Shown here: positions 7,968-16,564 of the stretch, in pieces | Layout: each line of letters begins with the position of its first letter | How positions within the stretch are numbered: position 1 is the stretch's first letter | Assembly: GCA_004195315.1 (NCBI GenBank) | Contig: SDWL01000009.1 | Location: forward strand, 1 to 21,227 | Length of the DNA: 21,227 nucleotides | Direction: 5' to 3' | Source: Lutibacter sp. | Lineage (GTDB): Bacteria > Bacteroidota > Bacteroidia > Flavobacteriales > Flavobacteriaceae | Made by a program: the position numbers and the translations under genes | Notes under the pieces: generated by a model | What the model saw: only the letters and a program-made list of their open reading frames with translations | Told to the model about the DNA's origin: nothing | Databases searched by the model: none

Positions 7968-9475
7968 TTATTTTTTAATAATTTTCTATCTATTTTTCCT
8001 GTATCATTTTTCGGAATTTCCTTAAGAAATTCAATATATTTTGGTATTTTATATTTTGCCAATTTCTCATGACAATAATCAAATATTTCTGTTTCTGTAA
8101 GTAATTTTTCATGAGTAACAACAAAGGCCTTCCCTACTTCTCCCCATTTTTCATGTAGTACACCAATCACTACAACATCAAATATAGCGGGATGCACCTG
8201 AAGCACACGTTCAATTTCAGCCGGATAAACGTTTTCACCACCAGAAATAAACATATTTTTTATTCGGTCCACCACAAACAAATAATCATCTTCATCGCGG
8301 ATAACAACATCACCGGTATAAAACCATCCATTTTTTAAAGATTTGTCAGATTCCTTTTTATTTTGCCAATATCCTGGTGAAACCATCGGCCCCTTTAACA
8401 GCAATTCTCCCTTTTGATTTTTCCCGACTTCAGTTCCATTTTCGTCAACAATTTTTGTTTGTACGTAAAAATTTGGACGGCCAATGGATCCTTTTTTTCG
8501 AATAGCATCATCTTGGTGAAGGGAAGTTATATTGGGACCAACTTCTGTTAAACCATAACCTTGACGAATTAAAACACCATGCGTTTTCCAAATTTCAATT
8601 AATGGAATTGGCATGGCTTCACCGCCAACAATACAATACATCAAGCTCGAAAAATTAGTTTTTTTAAATGAAGATTCTTCCACCATCATTTTTAACATCG
8701 TAGGAACCCCCATAAACAAAGTAAAACGTTCCTCCTCAATTAACTTTAAAATTGTTTTAGCACAAAAAGATTTTATAATAACCAAATTTCCTCCGTGATG
8801 TAACACAGGAGTTACCAACACATTCCATCCACCAGTGTGAAAAGGCGGCATACAATTTATAGTTTTAGTTTCTGAATTAATAACCAAACTAATTGCTGTA
8901 TTTATGCTATTCCAAAACAACATTTTATGTGTATAAATTGCGCCTTTTGGTATCCCAGTTGTGCCTGATGTAAATAAAATAAAAATTGGGTGGTTTTCAT
9001 CAACAACATTTATGGGGAAATCCGACTTGTATTTTTTATTCTCAAGCTTTTCAAGGATTTCCGAAAAAGCAGTAATCTCAAAAATTTTTCCCAATTTATT
9101 TTTAGAAAACTCCGTTTGAGAAACCTTTTCTTTGTAAACATTATCATGTATAAGAAATTTTGGGTCTGAAATTTCTATTAAATGATTTAATTCAACTGTT
9201 GTTAATCGATAATTTAAAGGAACTAAAATAACTCCTGTTTTTTGAGCAGCCACAAAAAACAATAGGTATTCCAAACAATTTTCGGCTACAAAAACAATAC
9301 GGTCACCTTTTACCAAATTCAACTTTTCAGTTAGGTAAAATGACAATTTATTACCTAATGAATTCAACTGTAAATAGCTCAGCGTATTTCCTGTTTCATA
9401 TTCCTTTAAAGCAATTTTATGAGGTGAATAAACCGCCCACTTTGCCATCCAATCTTGTTGCCAAACTTCCATCAT
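7964..9475 (-). CDS. AMP-forming acyl-CoA ligase
   Basis: This class I adenylate-forming enzyme of about 503 residues activates a carboxylic acid with ATP and joins it to CoA. Visible blocks, numbered from the start chosen here, are the phosphate-binding loop TSGTTGIPKG (169-178), QGYGLTE (305-311), YTGD (386-389), VDRIK (402-406), GGENVYPAEIE (412-422) and the C-terminal catalytic Lys494 in PKNDTGK. The domain is complete and resembles medium/long-chain or aryl acyl-CoA synthetases. An in-frame ATG at 9517 would add 14 residues, but that extension overlaps the end of the FabH-like gene by 38 bases. The ATG pair at 9475/9472 lies four bases after that gene's stop and is the better start. The ligase overlaps the dehydrogenase by 4 bases. 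Position within a transport/thiolase operon suggests it activates the imported acid for catabolism. Chain length is not deducible. Confidence 0.92.
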   Translation of the reverse strand: MMEVWQQDWMAKWAVYSPHKIALKEYETGNTLSYLQLNSLGNKLSFYLTEKLNLVKGDRIVFVAENCLEYLLFFVAAQKTGVILVPLNYRLTTVELNHLIEISDPKFLIHDNVYKEKVSQTEFSKNKLGKIFEITAFSEILEKLENKKYKSDFPINVVDENHPIFILFTSGTTGIPKGAIYTHKMLFWNSINTAISLVINSETKTINCMPPFHTGGWNVLVTPVLHHGGNLVIIKSFCAKTILKLIEEERFTLFMGVPTMLKMMVEESSFKKTNFSSLMYCIVGGEAMPIPLIEIWKTHGVLIRQGYGLTEVGPNITSLHQDDAIRKKGSIGRPNFYVQTKIVDENGTEVGKNQKGELLLKGPMVSPGYWQNKKESDKSLKNGWFYTGDVVIRDEDDYLFVVDRIKNMFISGGENVYPAEIERVLQVHPAIFDVVVIGVLHEKWGEVGKAFVVTHEKLLTETEIFDYCHEKLAKYKIPKYIEFLKEIPKNDTGKIDRKLLKNK

Positions 9476-9479
9476 TAAT

Positions 9480-10466
9480 TTATAATTTAAATATTGTACC
9501 CGCAAAAGCCAATCCACCCCCAGAGCCTATAAATAATACGGTATCTCCTTCTTTTATTTTATTCTTTTGAATGGCTTCATGGTAAGCCATTGGAATACAA
9601 GCCGATCCGGTATAGCCATAATTATGCATAATAGTGGTTGTTTTATCCATTCCAACACCTAAAATATCCAATGTTTCTTTGATGGTATTTATATTTATTT
9701 GCGTAATAAAATAATGGTCAATATCGTGTGGTGTCAATTCTATGCGCTTACACAAATCTATTATCATGTTGCTCCAAATAATAGAATTCAGTTCCTTTGG
9801 AAATTTTTTAACGAATTTTAATTGATGATCGCCATTTTTTAGGATTGCTTCTGTTATTGGACTGAAAGTTCCTCCTCCGTAAATTCCCATCCAACTACTG
9901 TATTCTCCTTTCGTTTTTAATTGTGATGCCAACATTCCGGAACCACTTTCATCGGATTTTAATATGACACCTGAAGCACCATCAGCAAATAAGGTAACCG
10001 TTTTTTTATCAGTTTTATTCAAGTGTTTCGACATTGCATAAGCTCCTAACACTAAAATATATTTATAATTTTTATCGGCCTGAATATATTTGGCAGCTAC
10101 ATCCAAAGCAGTCACAAACCCTGAACAAGCAGAATTTAAATCAAAAGTTCCCGCATTTACTGCTCCCAATCGGTCTTGCACTACAGATGCTGTAGAAGGA
10201 GAAATGTATTCCGGTGTGTCCGTCGAAATAATTATTAAATCTAAATCTTCGACCTTTACATTGGCATTTTTCAATATTTCTTTGGCTGCATTTACACATA
10301 AATCGGCCGTAGATTCATCATCAGTACACCAACGTCTTTCATAAATTTGTACATTTTCTCGTAACCAAGTGTCTACGTCTTCCCCCAAAAATTCATTGAA
10401 ATAACTGTTAGGAATTACATTTTTAGGCACATACATTCCCGAACCTATTATTTTTGCATTTCTCAT
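9480..10466 (-). CDS. FabH-like (ketoacyl-ACP synthase III) protein with altered active site
   Basis: This 328-residue thiolase-fold protein resembles beta-ketoacyl-ACP synthase III over its whole length: GSGMYVPKNVIPN (8-20), nucleophile Cys114 in NSACSGF, FADGASGVIL (160-169) and the C-terminal GSGGGLAFAG (314-323). A gapless hand alignment with the E. coli FabH block PHQANLR...HGNTSAASVP puts Thr255 (FITQIN) where the catalytic His244 belongs and Tyr285 (YGYTGSACIP) where Asn274 belongs. Both residues that normally support decarboxylative condensation are therefore missing, while a nearby His281 might partly substitute. The protein is unlikely to be the housekeeping fatty-acid initiation enzyme. 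It may be an acyl transferase, a CoA-dependent cleavage enzyme or a partner of the thiolase encoded 20 bases upstream. No acyl carrier protein gene is nearby. The family call is firm; the function is unknown. Confidence 0.88.
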   Translation of the reverse strand: MRNAKIIGSGMYVPKNVIPNSYFNEFLGEDVDTWLRENVQIYERRWCTDDESTADLCVNAAKEILKNANVKVEDLDLIIISTDTPEYISPSTASVVQDRLGAVNAGTFDLNSACSGFVTALDVAAKYIQADKNYKYILVLGAYAMSKHLNKTDKKTVTLFADGASGVILKSDESGSGMLASQLKTKGEYSSWMGIYGGGTFSPITEAILKNGDHQLKFVKKFPKELNSIIWSNMIIDLCKRIELTPHDIDHYFITQININTIKETLDILGVGMDKTTTIMHNYGYTGSACIPMAYHEAIQKNKIKEGDTVLFIGSGGGLAFAGTIFKL

Positions 10467-10486
10467 ATTTGTGTTTTGTAGTTTTA

Positions 10487-11668
10487 TTAACTGCGTTTTA
10501 AAATTGAAACCATATTAGTTGCTCCTGAGCCACCAATATTTAACACCAAAGCTGCATTAGCATTATTCACTTGCACGCCAATGGCATGATCTGTGAGTTG
10601 TTTGTACAAAAGTGCATGCATTGAAACACCGGTTGCGCCAACAGGATGTCCTTTTGCTTTTAATCCACCTGAGGGATTTACAACACATCTTCCGCCTAAA
10701 TAAACATCTTTATTTAGCAAGGCTTCAAATTCGCTTCCTTTTTTTGTCAAACCAATAGCGCTATAAATTAATAATTCAGTAATGGTAAAACAATCATGAA
10801 CCTCAGCAATTTGTATATCATCAATAGTCATTTTAGCTTGTTGAAAAGCCCTTTTTGTTGCTTCAGCAGCTCCGTCAAGAAAATAATTATCTCTTTTACT
10901 GTCCACTATATTTAAATAATCACTTGCTGCACTCGTCGCAACTATTTCCACAGAATTCTGCTTCTTTTCATCTGATAAAATTACAGCTGCTGCTCCGTCT
11001 GAAATCAACGAACAATCATGCAAACGCAATGGATAAGCAATCATTGGATTTTTTTCTTCAGGTAAATTTAATAGTTCTTCTTTACTACGCTGTTTTTGCA
11101 AATGGGCTAAAGGGTTCTGGCTTCCGAAGTGATATGCTTTTGAGGCTATTTCTGCCAAATGTTCTTGTAATTTTTCCAATGAATATCCATAATGGCTCAT
11201 CCATCCTTTAGCATATTCCGCAAATAATCCAGGAAAAGTATATCCAACAGCTCCTTCTTTATCCCAGTAGGATGCTTTGGCTAGTGTTAATGCGGTGTTA
11301 TTGGTATCTAAAGAATTCATTTTTTCTACTCCAATTACCAAAACTTTTTTTGCTTTACCTGATTTAATAGCCATTTCAGCCAAATGAATGGCAGAAGTGC
11401 CCGAAGCACATGCATTTTCAGTTCTGTACATTGGCTTAAAGCGAAGTTCTGGTAAAATATTTACACCATAAGGCGCTATATGTTCCTGATTGTTAAAGCT
11501 TCCTCCACTATAATTACCAACAAATACAGCATCTATCTCTGTTATATCAATACCAGCATCTTTAATAGCTCCTTTGGCAGCTTCTTGGTACAAACTATAG
11601 ATTGTTTCTTCTTTTAGGTTGCCAAATTTGGTGTTATATGCACCAATAATATGAACGTTTTTATTCAT
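10487..11668 (-). CDS. SCP2-type thiolase family protein
   Basis: This 393-residue thiolase carries nucleophile Cys87 in ENACASG, the HDCF motif (291-294) and His341 in GLKAKGHPVGATG (335-347). HDCF plus the absence of a Cys in the final GGSGAT loop (379-384) places it with sterol-carrier-protein-2-like thiolases rather than the classical AtoB/FadA type. Such enzymes cleave 3-ketoacyl-CoA with CoA to acetyl-CoA (or propionyl-CoA when branched) and a shortened acyl-CoA, or run the reverse condensation. Its ATG overlaps the symporter's stop codon by 8 bases (ATGAATAA, 11661-11668), indicating coupling. Together with the ligase and dehydrogenase it gives the final steps of a beta-oxidation-like route. 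The preferred chain length or branching is unknown. Confidence 0.92.
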   Translation of the reverse strand: MNKNVHIIGAYNTKFGNLKEETIYSLYQEAAKGAIKDAGIDITEIDAVFVGNYSGGSFNNQEHIAPYGVNILPELRFKPMYRTENACASGTSAIHLAEMAIKSGKAKKVLVIGVEKMNSLDTNNTALTLAKASYWDKEGAVGYTFPGLFAEYAKGWMSHYGYSLEKLQEHLAEIASKAYHFGSQNPLAHLQKQRSKEELLNLPEEKNPMIAYPLRLHDCSLISDGAAAVILSDEKKQNSVEIVATSAASDYLNIVDSKRDNYFLDGAAEATKRAFQQAKMTIDDIQIAEVHDCFTITELLIYSAIGLTKKGSEFEALLNKDVYLGGRCVVNPSGGLKAKGHPVGATGVSMHALLYKQLTDHAIGVQVNNANAALVLNIGGSGATNMVSILKRS

Positions 11669-13169
11669 TTTTTAATATTTTTTTATTAAGTATATAAGCA
11701 ATAACTAAGGTAGGAAAAACAACTATAAAAATTGCTAATACAGCAGTTACAGAGGGATTTGCGAAAGTAAACCCTGAGTTTGGAAATAATTCATTTCCAA
11801 AAAAGAATAAAACAAAGTGGGTAGTTACAGCTAGAATTGAGGCTGTCCACACTAGTTTTATAGGAGAATTTTTCAACAAAACACCAACCAACAAAGGAGC
11901 TAATGCTGCCAAAACCAATCCATAAACACCAACCTGACCAAAAATTCCAAGTAATTTAGGAGGATTCAAGTTGATGGCAAAAACTAAAATTGCGATTACT
12001 ACAAGCACTACATGACTTACCCTAAAGGCTAATTTCATTTTTTGTTCTTGATCTATTTTCTTTTTACTGAATTTGTCAATTAAATTGATGACCAAATCAT
12101 TGGCGGTAATTGTGGAAATACTCACAAGTAAACCATCTAGGGTAGACATAGCGGCGGCTAACAATATTATGCTTACCACTGTAAAGGTCCAATCTGGAAA
12201 AACATTCATTAAATAAACAGTCATTACCAAATCTTGCCTAAACTCACCGGTTGAAGGATCTATAAGTTGTGATGGATCCACCACAACTTGTGCAAAGAAT
12301 CCTGCAGAAACTAGCAATAAGAATAACAATAGCACAATTCCAACTACAATGATATAATTTCTGACATCTTTATTTGTTTTTACATACAATGCTTTTGTTA
12401 AAATATGAGGCTGACAAACCAAAGCGACACCAATAAAAAATCCAGCAACATAGGTTGAGAAGAAATCGTTAAACAATATTCCTTCGGGATTGATAAGCTT
12501 TAGTAAGTTTGGGTCTTTTAGTGAAATTTGTTCCCAAAACCCAGGATTATTAGTTTCCATAATTAATTCAATTCCTGTCCATAATATGGCACAAGAAACA
12601 ATAATCATTAAAGCACCTTGAAAAACATTAGTATATACATGTGCATAAGTTCCACCCAAAAAAACATAACCAGTAACAAATATCAATGTAATTAAGAGAG
12701 CTGTTGTATTGTCTACCACAAGCAGTTTTTGCATCACAATAGAAATTCCGCCAACCAATAACACCACAAATGCAAAAGACAATAAATTAATAAAGGCAAA
12801 ATACAACGAAAACCCTTTAGATTGATAACGCTTGCCAATCCAGTCTGGAATAGTCAAAGCTTTCATTTTTTCGCCCAATGACCTAAACTTAAACGATAAA
12901 ATAATAAGCATAATCATAAATCCTGAGTAAGTACCTAAAAACATATTAATCCAGGCCGATAATCCATCAACATAAATAAACCCTGGATTTATAATAAAAG
13001 TTGCGGCTGAAGCAGTGCTTGCCGCTAAAGTAATCCCCACAACAATTGGTGACATATCACCTTTTCCTATGGCAAAACTACTAAAACCATCTGTTTTTTT
13101 ATATCCAACCCAACCTAAATAGGAAGTTCCCAGTAAATATATTGTAAAAAGTACCCAAGCTAACGTCAT
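11661..13169 (-). CDS. Sodium:solute symporter (SSS family)
   Basis: This 502-residue inner-membrane protein has about 13 hydrophobic segments spread evenly, as in the sodium:solute symporter family. Family features are the early segment GITLAASTASAATFIINPG (45-63), the loop FRSLGEKMKALTIPDWIGKRY (94-114), the segment GGTYAHVYTNVFQGALMI around 172-189, and AAAMSTLDGLLVSIST (336-351), which carries residues that usually line the sodium site. Relatives carry monocarboxylates, proline, pantothenate, sugars or iodide. Given the adjacent ligase and thiolase, a carboxylic acid is the likely cargo, entering with sodium. The gene starts six bases after the alpha/beta hydrolase stop and overlaps the thiolase start, so it is part of the operon. 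Substrate is inferred from context only. Confidence 0.93.
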   Translation of the reverse strand: MTLAWVLFTIYLLGTSYLGWVGYKKTDGFSSFAIGKGDMSPIVVGITLAASTASAATFIINPGFIYVDGLSAWINMFLGTYSGFMIMLIILSFKFRSLGEKMKALTIPDWIGKRYQSKGFSLYFAFINLLSFAFVVLLVGGISIVMQKLLVVDNTTALLITLIFVTGYVFLGGTYAHVYTNVFQGALMIIVSCAILWTGIELIMETNNPGFWEQISLKDPNLLKLINPEGILFNDFFSTYVAGFFIGVALVCQPHILTKALYVKTNKDVRNYIIVVGIVLLLFLLLVSAGFFAQVVVDPSQLIDPSTGEFRQDLVMTVYLMNVFPDWTFTVVSIILLAAAMSTLDGLLVSISTITANDLVINLIDKFSKKKIDQEQKMKLAFRVSHVVLVVIAILVFAINLNPPKLLGIFGQVGVYGLVLAALAPLLVGVLLKNSPIKLVWTASILAVTTHFVLFFFGNELFPNSGFTFANPSVTAVLAIFIVVFPTLVIAYILNKKILKNE

Positions 13170-13175
13170 TGTTTT

Positions 13176-14015
13176 TTAGTTTATAAATTTTGTAATTGCC
13201 GAAACAGTTTGTTTCGCACCTTTACCAAATAACATGGTTATATGGTTTCCTTCCACTCCAACATATTTGCAGTCTTTCATCATATTAACTGTTTCCATCG
13301 CAAATTGTTTTGACACCAACACCTGATTATTCACAAAAGTTTCTGTCCCATTTATAACAATTGAAGGCTGTTTTATTTGAGTGATTAGTTCTTCCCAATG
13401 AATATCAGGATTTAAAACAGCCTCAACCGCTTGTTGAATATGCTCGAAACTTGATCTTGACTCAATGCCGTTTTCAGTTTCTTTGCAATCAGCTTTATAA
13501 AAGGATTCCATTTCTGGCAACCATTTCCCTTGTAAAAAAGGTGCTTTTTTCATATTTGTAATGTATTCATCATAGGTGCTCCAAGTTTTTTTTAGTCTAC
13601 TCATAACTGATGGCGCCACCAGTTCTCTAACATCTGGATGCATTTTTGCTGCCACATCAATTAAAATTATTTTTGATATACATTCAGGAAAATGCACTGC
13701 CAAATAAACACTCAATAATCCACCAAAAGAATGACCTGCCAATATTACTTTATCAATTTTTAATACATCCATCATGTCAATAATATCCAAAGCATGGTCT
13801 TTCATAGTATAATCTACTTCAGGTTTTTCACTTAAACCCCTTCCGCGTAAATCAACTGATATTACCCTACAATTATCCAAAAGCTTCATATAACTTTCGA
13901 ACGAATTTGCATTTGCGCTTAAACCGTGCAACAAAATTACAATTGGCTTTAGTTTATTGTTTTTCTCCAAATAATGCAGTTCAATCTCATTGGCTATTAG
14001 AAAATGATGTGTCAT
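13176..14015 (-). CDS. Alpha/beta hydrolase (probable cytoplasmic esterase)
   Basis: This 279-residue alpha/beta-hydrolase-fold enzyme has no signal peptide, so it should act in the cytoplasm. It shows the oxyanion motif LLHGLSAN (28-35), VDLRGRGLSEKP (54-65), nucleophile Ser96 in AGHSFGG (93-99) and base His258 in EGNHITMLFG (255-264). The usual acid position after strand 7 reads INGTETF (221-227), with Glu225 rather than a clear Asp, so the third triad member is uncertain. The layout is like MhpC-type C-C hydrolases, carboxylesterases and haloalkane dehalogenases. Between the receptor and symporter genes it most simply opens an ester, thioester or lactone of the imported compound. The gene is separated from the receptor gene by 78 bases containing a hairpin, then runs without gaps into the rest of the operon. 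Confidence 0.88.
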   Translation of the reverse strand: MTHHFLIANEIELHYLEKNNKLKPIVILLHGLSANANSFESYMKLLDNCRVISVDLRGRGLSEKPEVDYTMKDHALDIIDMMDVLKIDKVILAGHSFGGLLSVYLAVHFPECISKIILIDVAAKMHPDVRELVAPSVMSRLKKTWSTYDEYITNMKKAPFLQGKWLPEMESFYKADCKETENGIESRSSFEHIQQAVEAVLNPDIHWEELITQIKQPSIVINGTETFVNNQVLVSKQFAMETVNMMKDCKYVGVEGNHITMLFGKGAKQTVSAITKFIN

Positions 14016-14039
14016 GAAATTAACGTAAAAAATTTAGTA

Positions 14040-14071
14040 AAGAACATCGGAATTTTTTTACCGATGTTCTT
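14040..14071 (-). terminator. Intra-operon hairpin between receptor and hydrolase genes
   Basis: AAGAACATCGG (14040-14050) and CCGATGTTCTT (14061-14071) form a perfect 11-base-pair stem with a 10-base A/T loop. On the minus strand, the coding direction, it is followed after a few bases by ATTTTTT. It lies between the receptor stop (14094) and the hydrolase start (14015). It may terminate part of the transcripts or protect the receptor mRNA 3' end, so that receptor and enzymes are made in different amounts. Confidence 0.6.
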
Positions 14072-14093
14072 AATTAACTATACAAAATGATTA

Positions 14094-16538
14094 CTAGAAT
14101 TTTATTTTTAACTCAACACCATAAGCTCTTTCACTTGGTGGTGAAGCCACAAACTCATAATTATTGGTATCTAAAATATTATTTACATAAGCGCCTAAAG
14201 ATAAGTGGTCGCTAATTTTATATCCAAAATTTACATTTAAAAAGAAACCACCTAATTGACCGTAATTAAATTTTTTCCCCACTCGTTGTCCTTCTACAAC
14301 AGGGTCTCCTCCAATCATTAAGTCGGTATTTGTCTTTGCAGCAACATTTCTTCCTGAAAAGAAATCATATTTTTGAATATAACGAGATAGTATTGATCCA
14401 TAGAATTTATCACGGGAAAAGTTGAAAGCAGAACTAATTTTATTCTTTGGAGTGTTTATAGGTAAATCCAACACATTAACAACGCCATTTTTATCCCCAT
14501 CATTAGCCAGGTCATTTTTATCCATATTATAATCAAAAAATGAATAGTTAAGCGTCATATTGTAATACTCATTAAAGTAATAGGTTAAACCAAGATCAAA
14601 TCCATACGTATCGACTTTTCCAAAGTTCAAATAGGTTAAAATAAATCCACCAGCATCATATAATCCTGGTGCCAAACCAACCGTTAATTCTTCAATAGGT
14701 TGATCTCCACGATGTGTTACCACAGATCCTCCAGCCAATCCCGTTGGTACAATATTAGTAAGCGGGCTTAAGAAATTTTCAGACATATTATAGTATGCAT
14801 TTGCATCCAAATATAATTTACCTTCTGATAAATAACCCTTGTAACCTAATTCTAAGGTTTGAATTGTCTCAACTTCAACTGGTTTAATTTTTGAACCATC
14901 AGACAAAGTAAATCCTTCACCATTACCTAAAATAATTCCTCCAAACAAATCACCGCTTAGGTTTAAAATTGTTGGTGAGGCGATTCCTTTTCCGTAAGTA
15001 AATCTCCAAGTACCTTTATCCATAGTATAGGTAATTCCTGCCTTAGGGATAAAATTAAATCCATATAAATCATGATCATCCCCACGAGCCGCTGCAATTA
15101 ACTTTACACCAGATTCTCCAATTTTATATTCTAATTGTCCATAGAATCCTTTTTGTTCTAATTCAATTGGACCAGTAGCATCTATCAAATAAGTATCTCT
15201 ACTATCTGCTTTATCTTTTTGATATTGTGCTCCAACTATATAATCTAAACCACCAATGTTGTTATTGTATTGAATTTCAGTATTTAAACGATCTGATTTA
15301 TCAACAAAAATTGGCGGATTGTTACCTCCATACGATCCAACTAAAGCTTCCTCATGAGTATTTCCAGCTCCAATTAAACCCCAGTAATTTTCGGTTCGCG
15401 TTGTAATTGCATAAGTATCATCTGTTGAACTCCAAGTTTTATAAAGTTGTGCAAAAAGACGTTTTGAAGTATATGTTCCTTGTAAAAATTGAATTCCCCA
15501 ATCTTTAATTTGATTTCTTCCTACATTTGTAACAGCCAAATAGCTACTTTTACTTGTTCCATAAATAGCTTTTATTTCACTGTCTGTTGTTGGTTTATAG
15601 TAAACTGATGTTTCAGCTTTTAAAAATTTGGATTTACGGTCTAATTCCAATTCAGGTTTCGCTATTCCAGCCACATACACTGAGTCGGTCCAATTTACGT
15701 CGGTTCCTTCCGCATAACCTCCAGTTACTTTATAAGCCCATTTATCATTCAGTTTTTTTGCATGTCTAAAACGAGCATTGAACGCATCATAAGAACCTGC
15801 TCCTAAAGCGATTTCCGTTCCTTCATATTTCCAAGGAGATTTTGTAATGGTGTTAACCAATCCGTTGTGTGCATTTGGTCCGTATAATGCAGATGATGGC
15901 CCTAAAACAATTTCAACCCTTTCAATATCTTCTTTTATGATGGAACTTAAGGGGCCGAACGGCAAACCTGTTGCGATAAGTGTTGAAAAGCGATTGTCAT
16001 CTAATTGCAACATTTTTGGATTAAATGCCGAATTAAATCCACGTATATTAAATCCGCTCACAAAAGCGCCGGTTTTAATAAAATCAATCCCTTTTTGTTG
16101 AGCAATTAATTCACTTGGATCACCTACAAAATTGTCTAATTGTCTTGCGCTAATCACATTGATAGTAACTGGTGCTTGTGTTATTTTTTCCATTTTTCGA
16201 GATCCTGAAACAACTACTTCTTCAAATACCTGATAACTACTATTTAAGGTAATTAACCCTAAATTTAGAATACTATTACTGATAGTAAAACTTTTTTCAA
16301 CGGTTAAATAACCTATATAAATAACTGACACTGTGTAAGTTCCGTTATTTATATTATTAAGTTCAAACTCACCTCTAGTATTGGTGACTGTTCCTTGCTT
16401 TATACTTTTAATAAAAACTTCGGCTTGTGATATTGCCACTCCAGACTCATCCACAATGGTTCCTTTAATTCCGCCTTGGGCGAAAATCACTCCTGAAATA
16501 AAAAAAATAAACAGGAACGTTAAAAATTTTTGATTCAT
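14094..16538 (-). CDS. TonB-dependent outer-membrane receptor
   Basis: This 814-residue receptor is complete. A signal peptide (1-20, cleavage after IFA) is followed by a carboxypeptidase-regulatory-like beta-sandwich (22-105, GGIKGTIVDESGVAI). A TonB-box-like EEVVVSG follows at 106-112, a plug domain at about 118-236 (QAPVTINVIS, FNIRGFNS, IERVEIVLGPSSALYGPNA), then a long 22-strand-type barrel ending in the outer-membrane C-terminal signature YGVELKIKF with terminal Phe. It imports a bulky or scarce ligand across the outer membrane using TonB energy. No SusD-type lipoprotein gene accompanies it, so it is not a standard glycan-import pair. It is the first structural gene after the TetR regulator (26 bases apart). 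The downstream enzymes suggest an acyl or ester ligand rather than iron, but this is inference. Confidence 0.94.
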   Translation of the reverse strand: MNQKFLTFLFIFFISGVIFAQGGIKGTIVDESGVAISQAEVFIKSIKQGTVTNTRGEFELNNINNGTYTVSVIYIGYLTVEKSFTISNSILNLGLITLNSSYQVFEEVVVSGSRKMEKITQAPVTINVISARQLDNFVGDPSELIAQQKGIDFIKTGAFVSGFNIRGFNSAFNPKMLQLDDNRFSTLIATGLPFGPLSSIIKEDIERVEIVLGPSSALYGPNAHNGLVNTITKSPWKYEGTEIALGAGSYDAFNARFRHAKKLNDKWAYKVTGGYAEGTDVNWTDSVYVAGIAKPELELDRKSKFLKAETSVYYKPTTDSEIKAIYGTSKSSYLAVTNVGRNQIKDWGIQFLQGTYTSKRLFAQLYKTWSSTDDTYAITTRTENYWGLIGAGNTHEEALVGSYGGNNPPIFVDKSDRLNTEIQYNNNIGGLDYIVGAQYQKDKADSRDTYLIDATGPIELEQKGFYGQLEYKIGESGVKLIAAARGDDHDLYGFNFIPKAGITYTMDKGTWRFTYGKGIASPTILNLSGDLFGGIILGNGEGFTLSDGSKIKPVEVETIQTLELGYKGYLSEGKLYLDANAYYNMSENFLSPLTNIVPTGLAGGSVVTHRGDQPIEELTVGLAPGLYDAGGFILTYLNFGKVDTYGFDLGLTYYFNEYYNMTLNYSFFDYNMDKNDLANDGDKNGVVNVLDLPINTPKNKISSAFNFSRDKFYGSILSRYIQKYDFFSGRNVAAKTNTDLMIGGDPVVEGQRVGKKFNYGQLGGFFLNVNFGYKISDHLSLGAYVNNILDTNNYEFVASPPSERAYGVELKIKF

Positions 16539-16564
16539 AATATATAGTTTGGTTAATTAATAAT

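Noticed and set aside
9476..9517. Upstream start for the acyl-CoA ligase giving a 38-base overlap with the FabH-like gene
   Set aside because: The ATG pair at 9475/9472 lies directly after the preceding stop and gives a normal family N-terminus; the extra 14 residues do not look like part of the domain.
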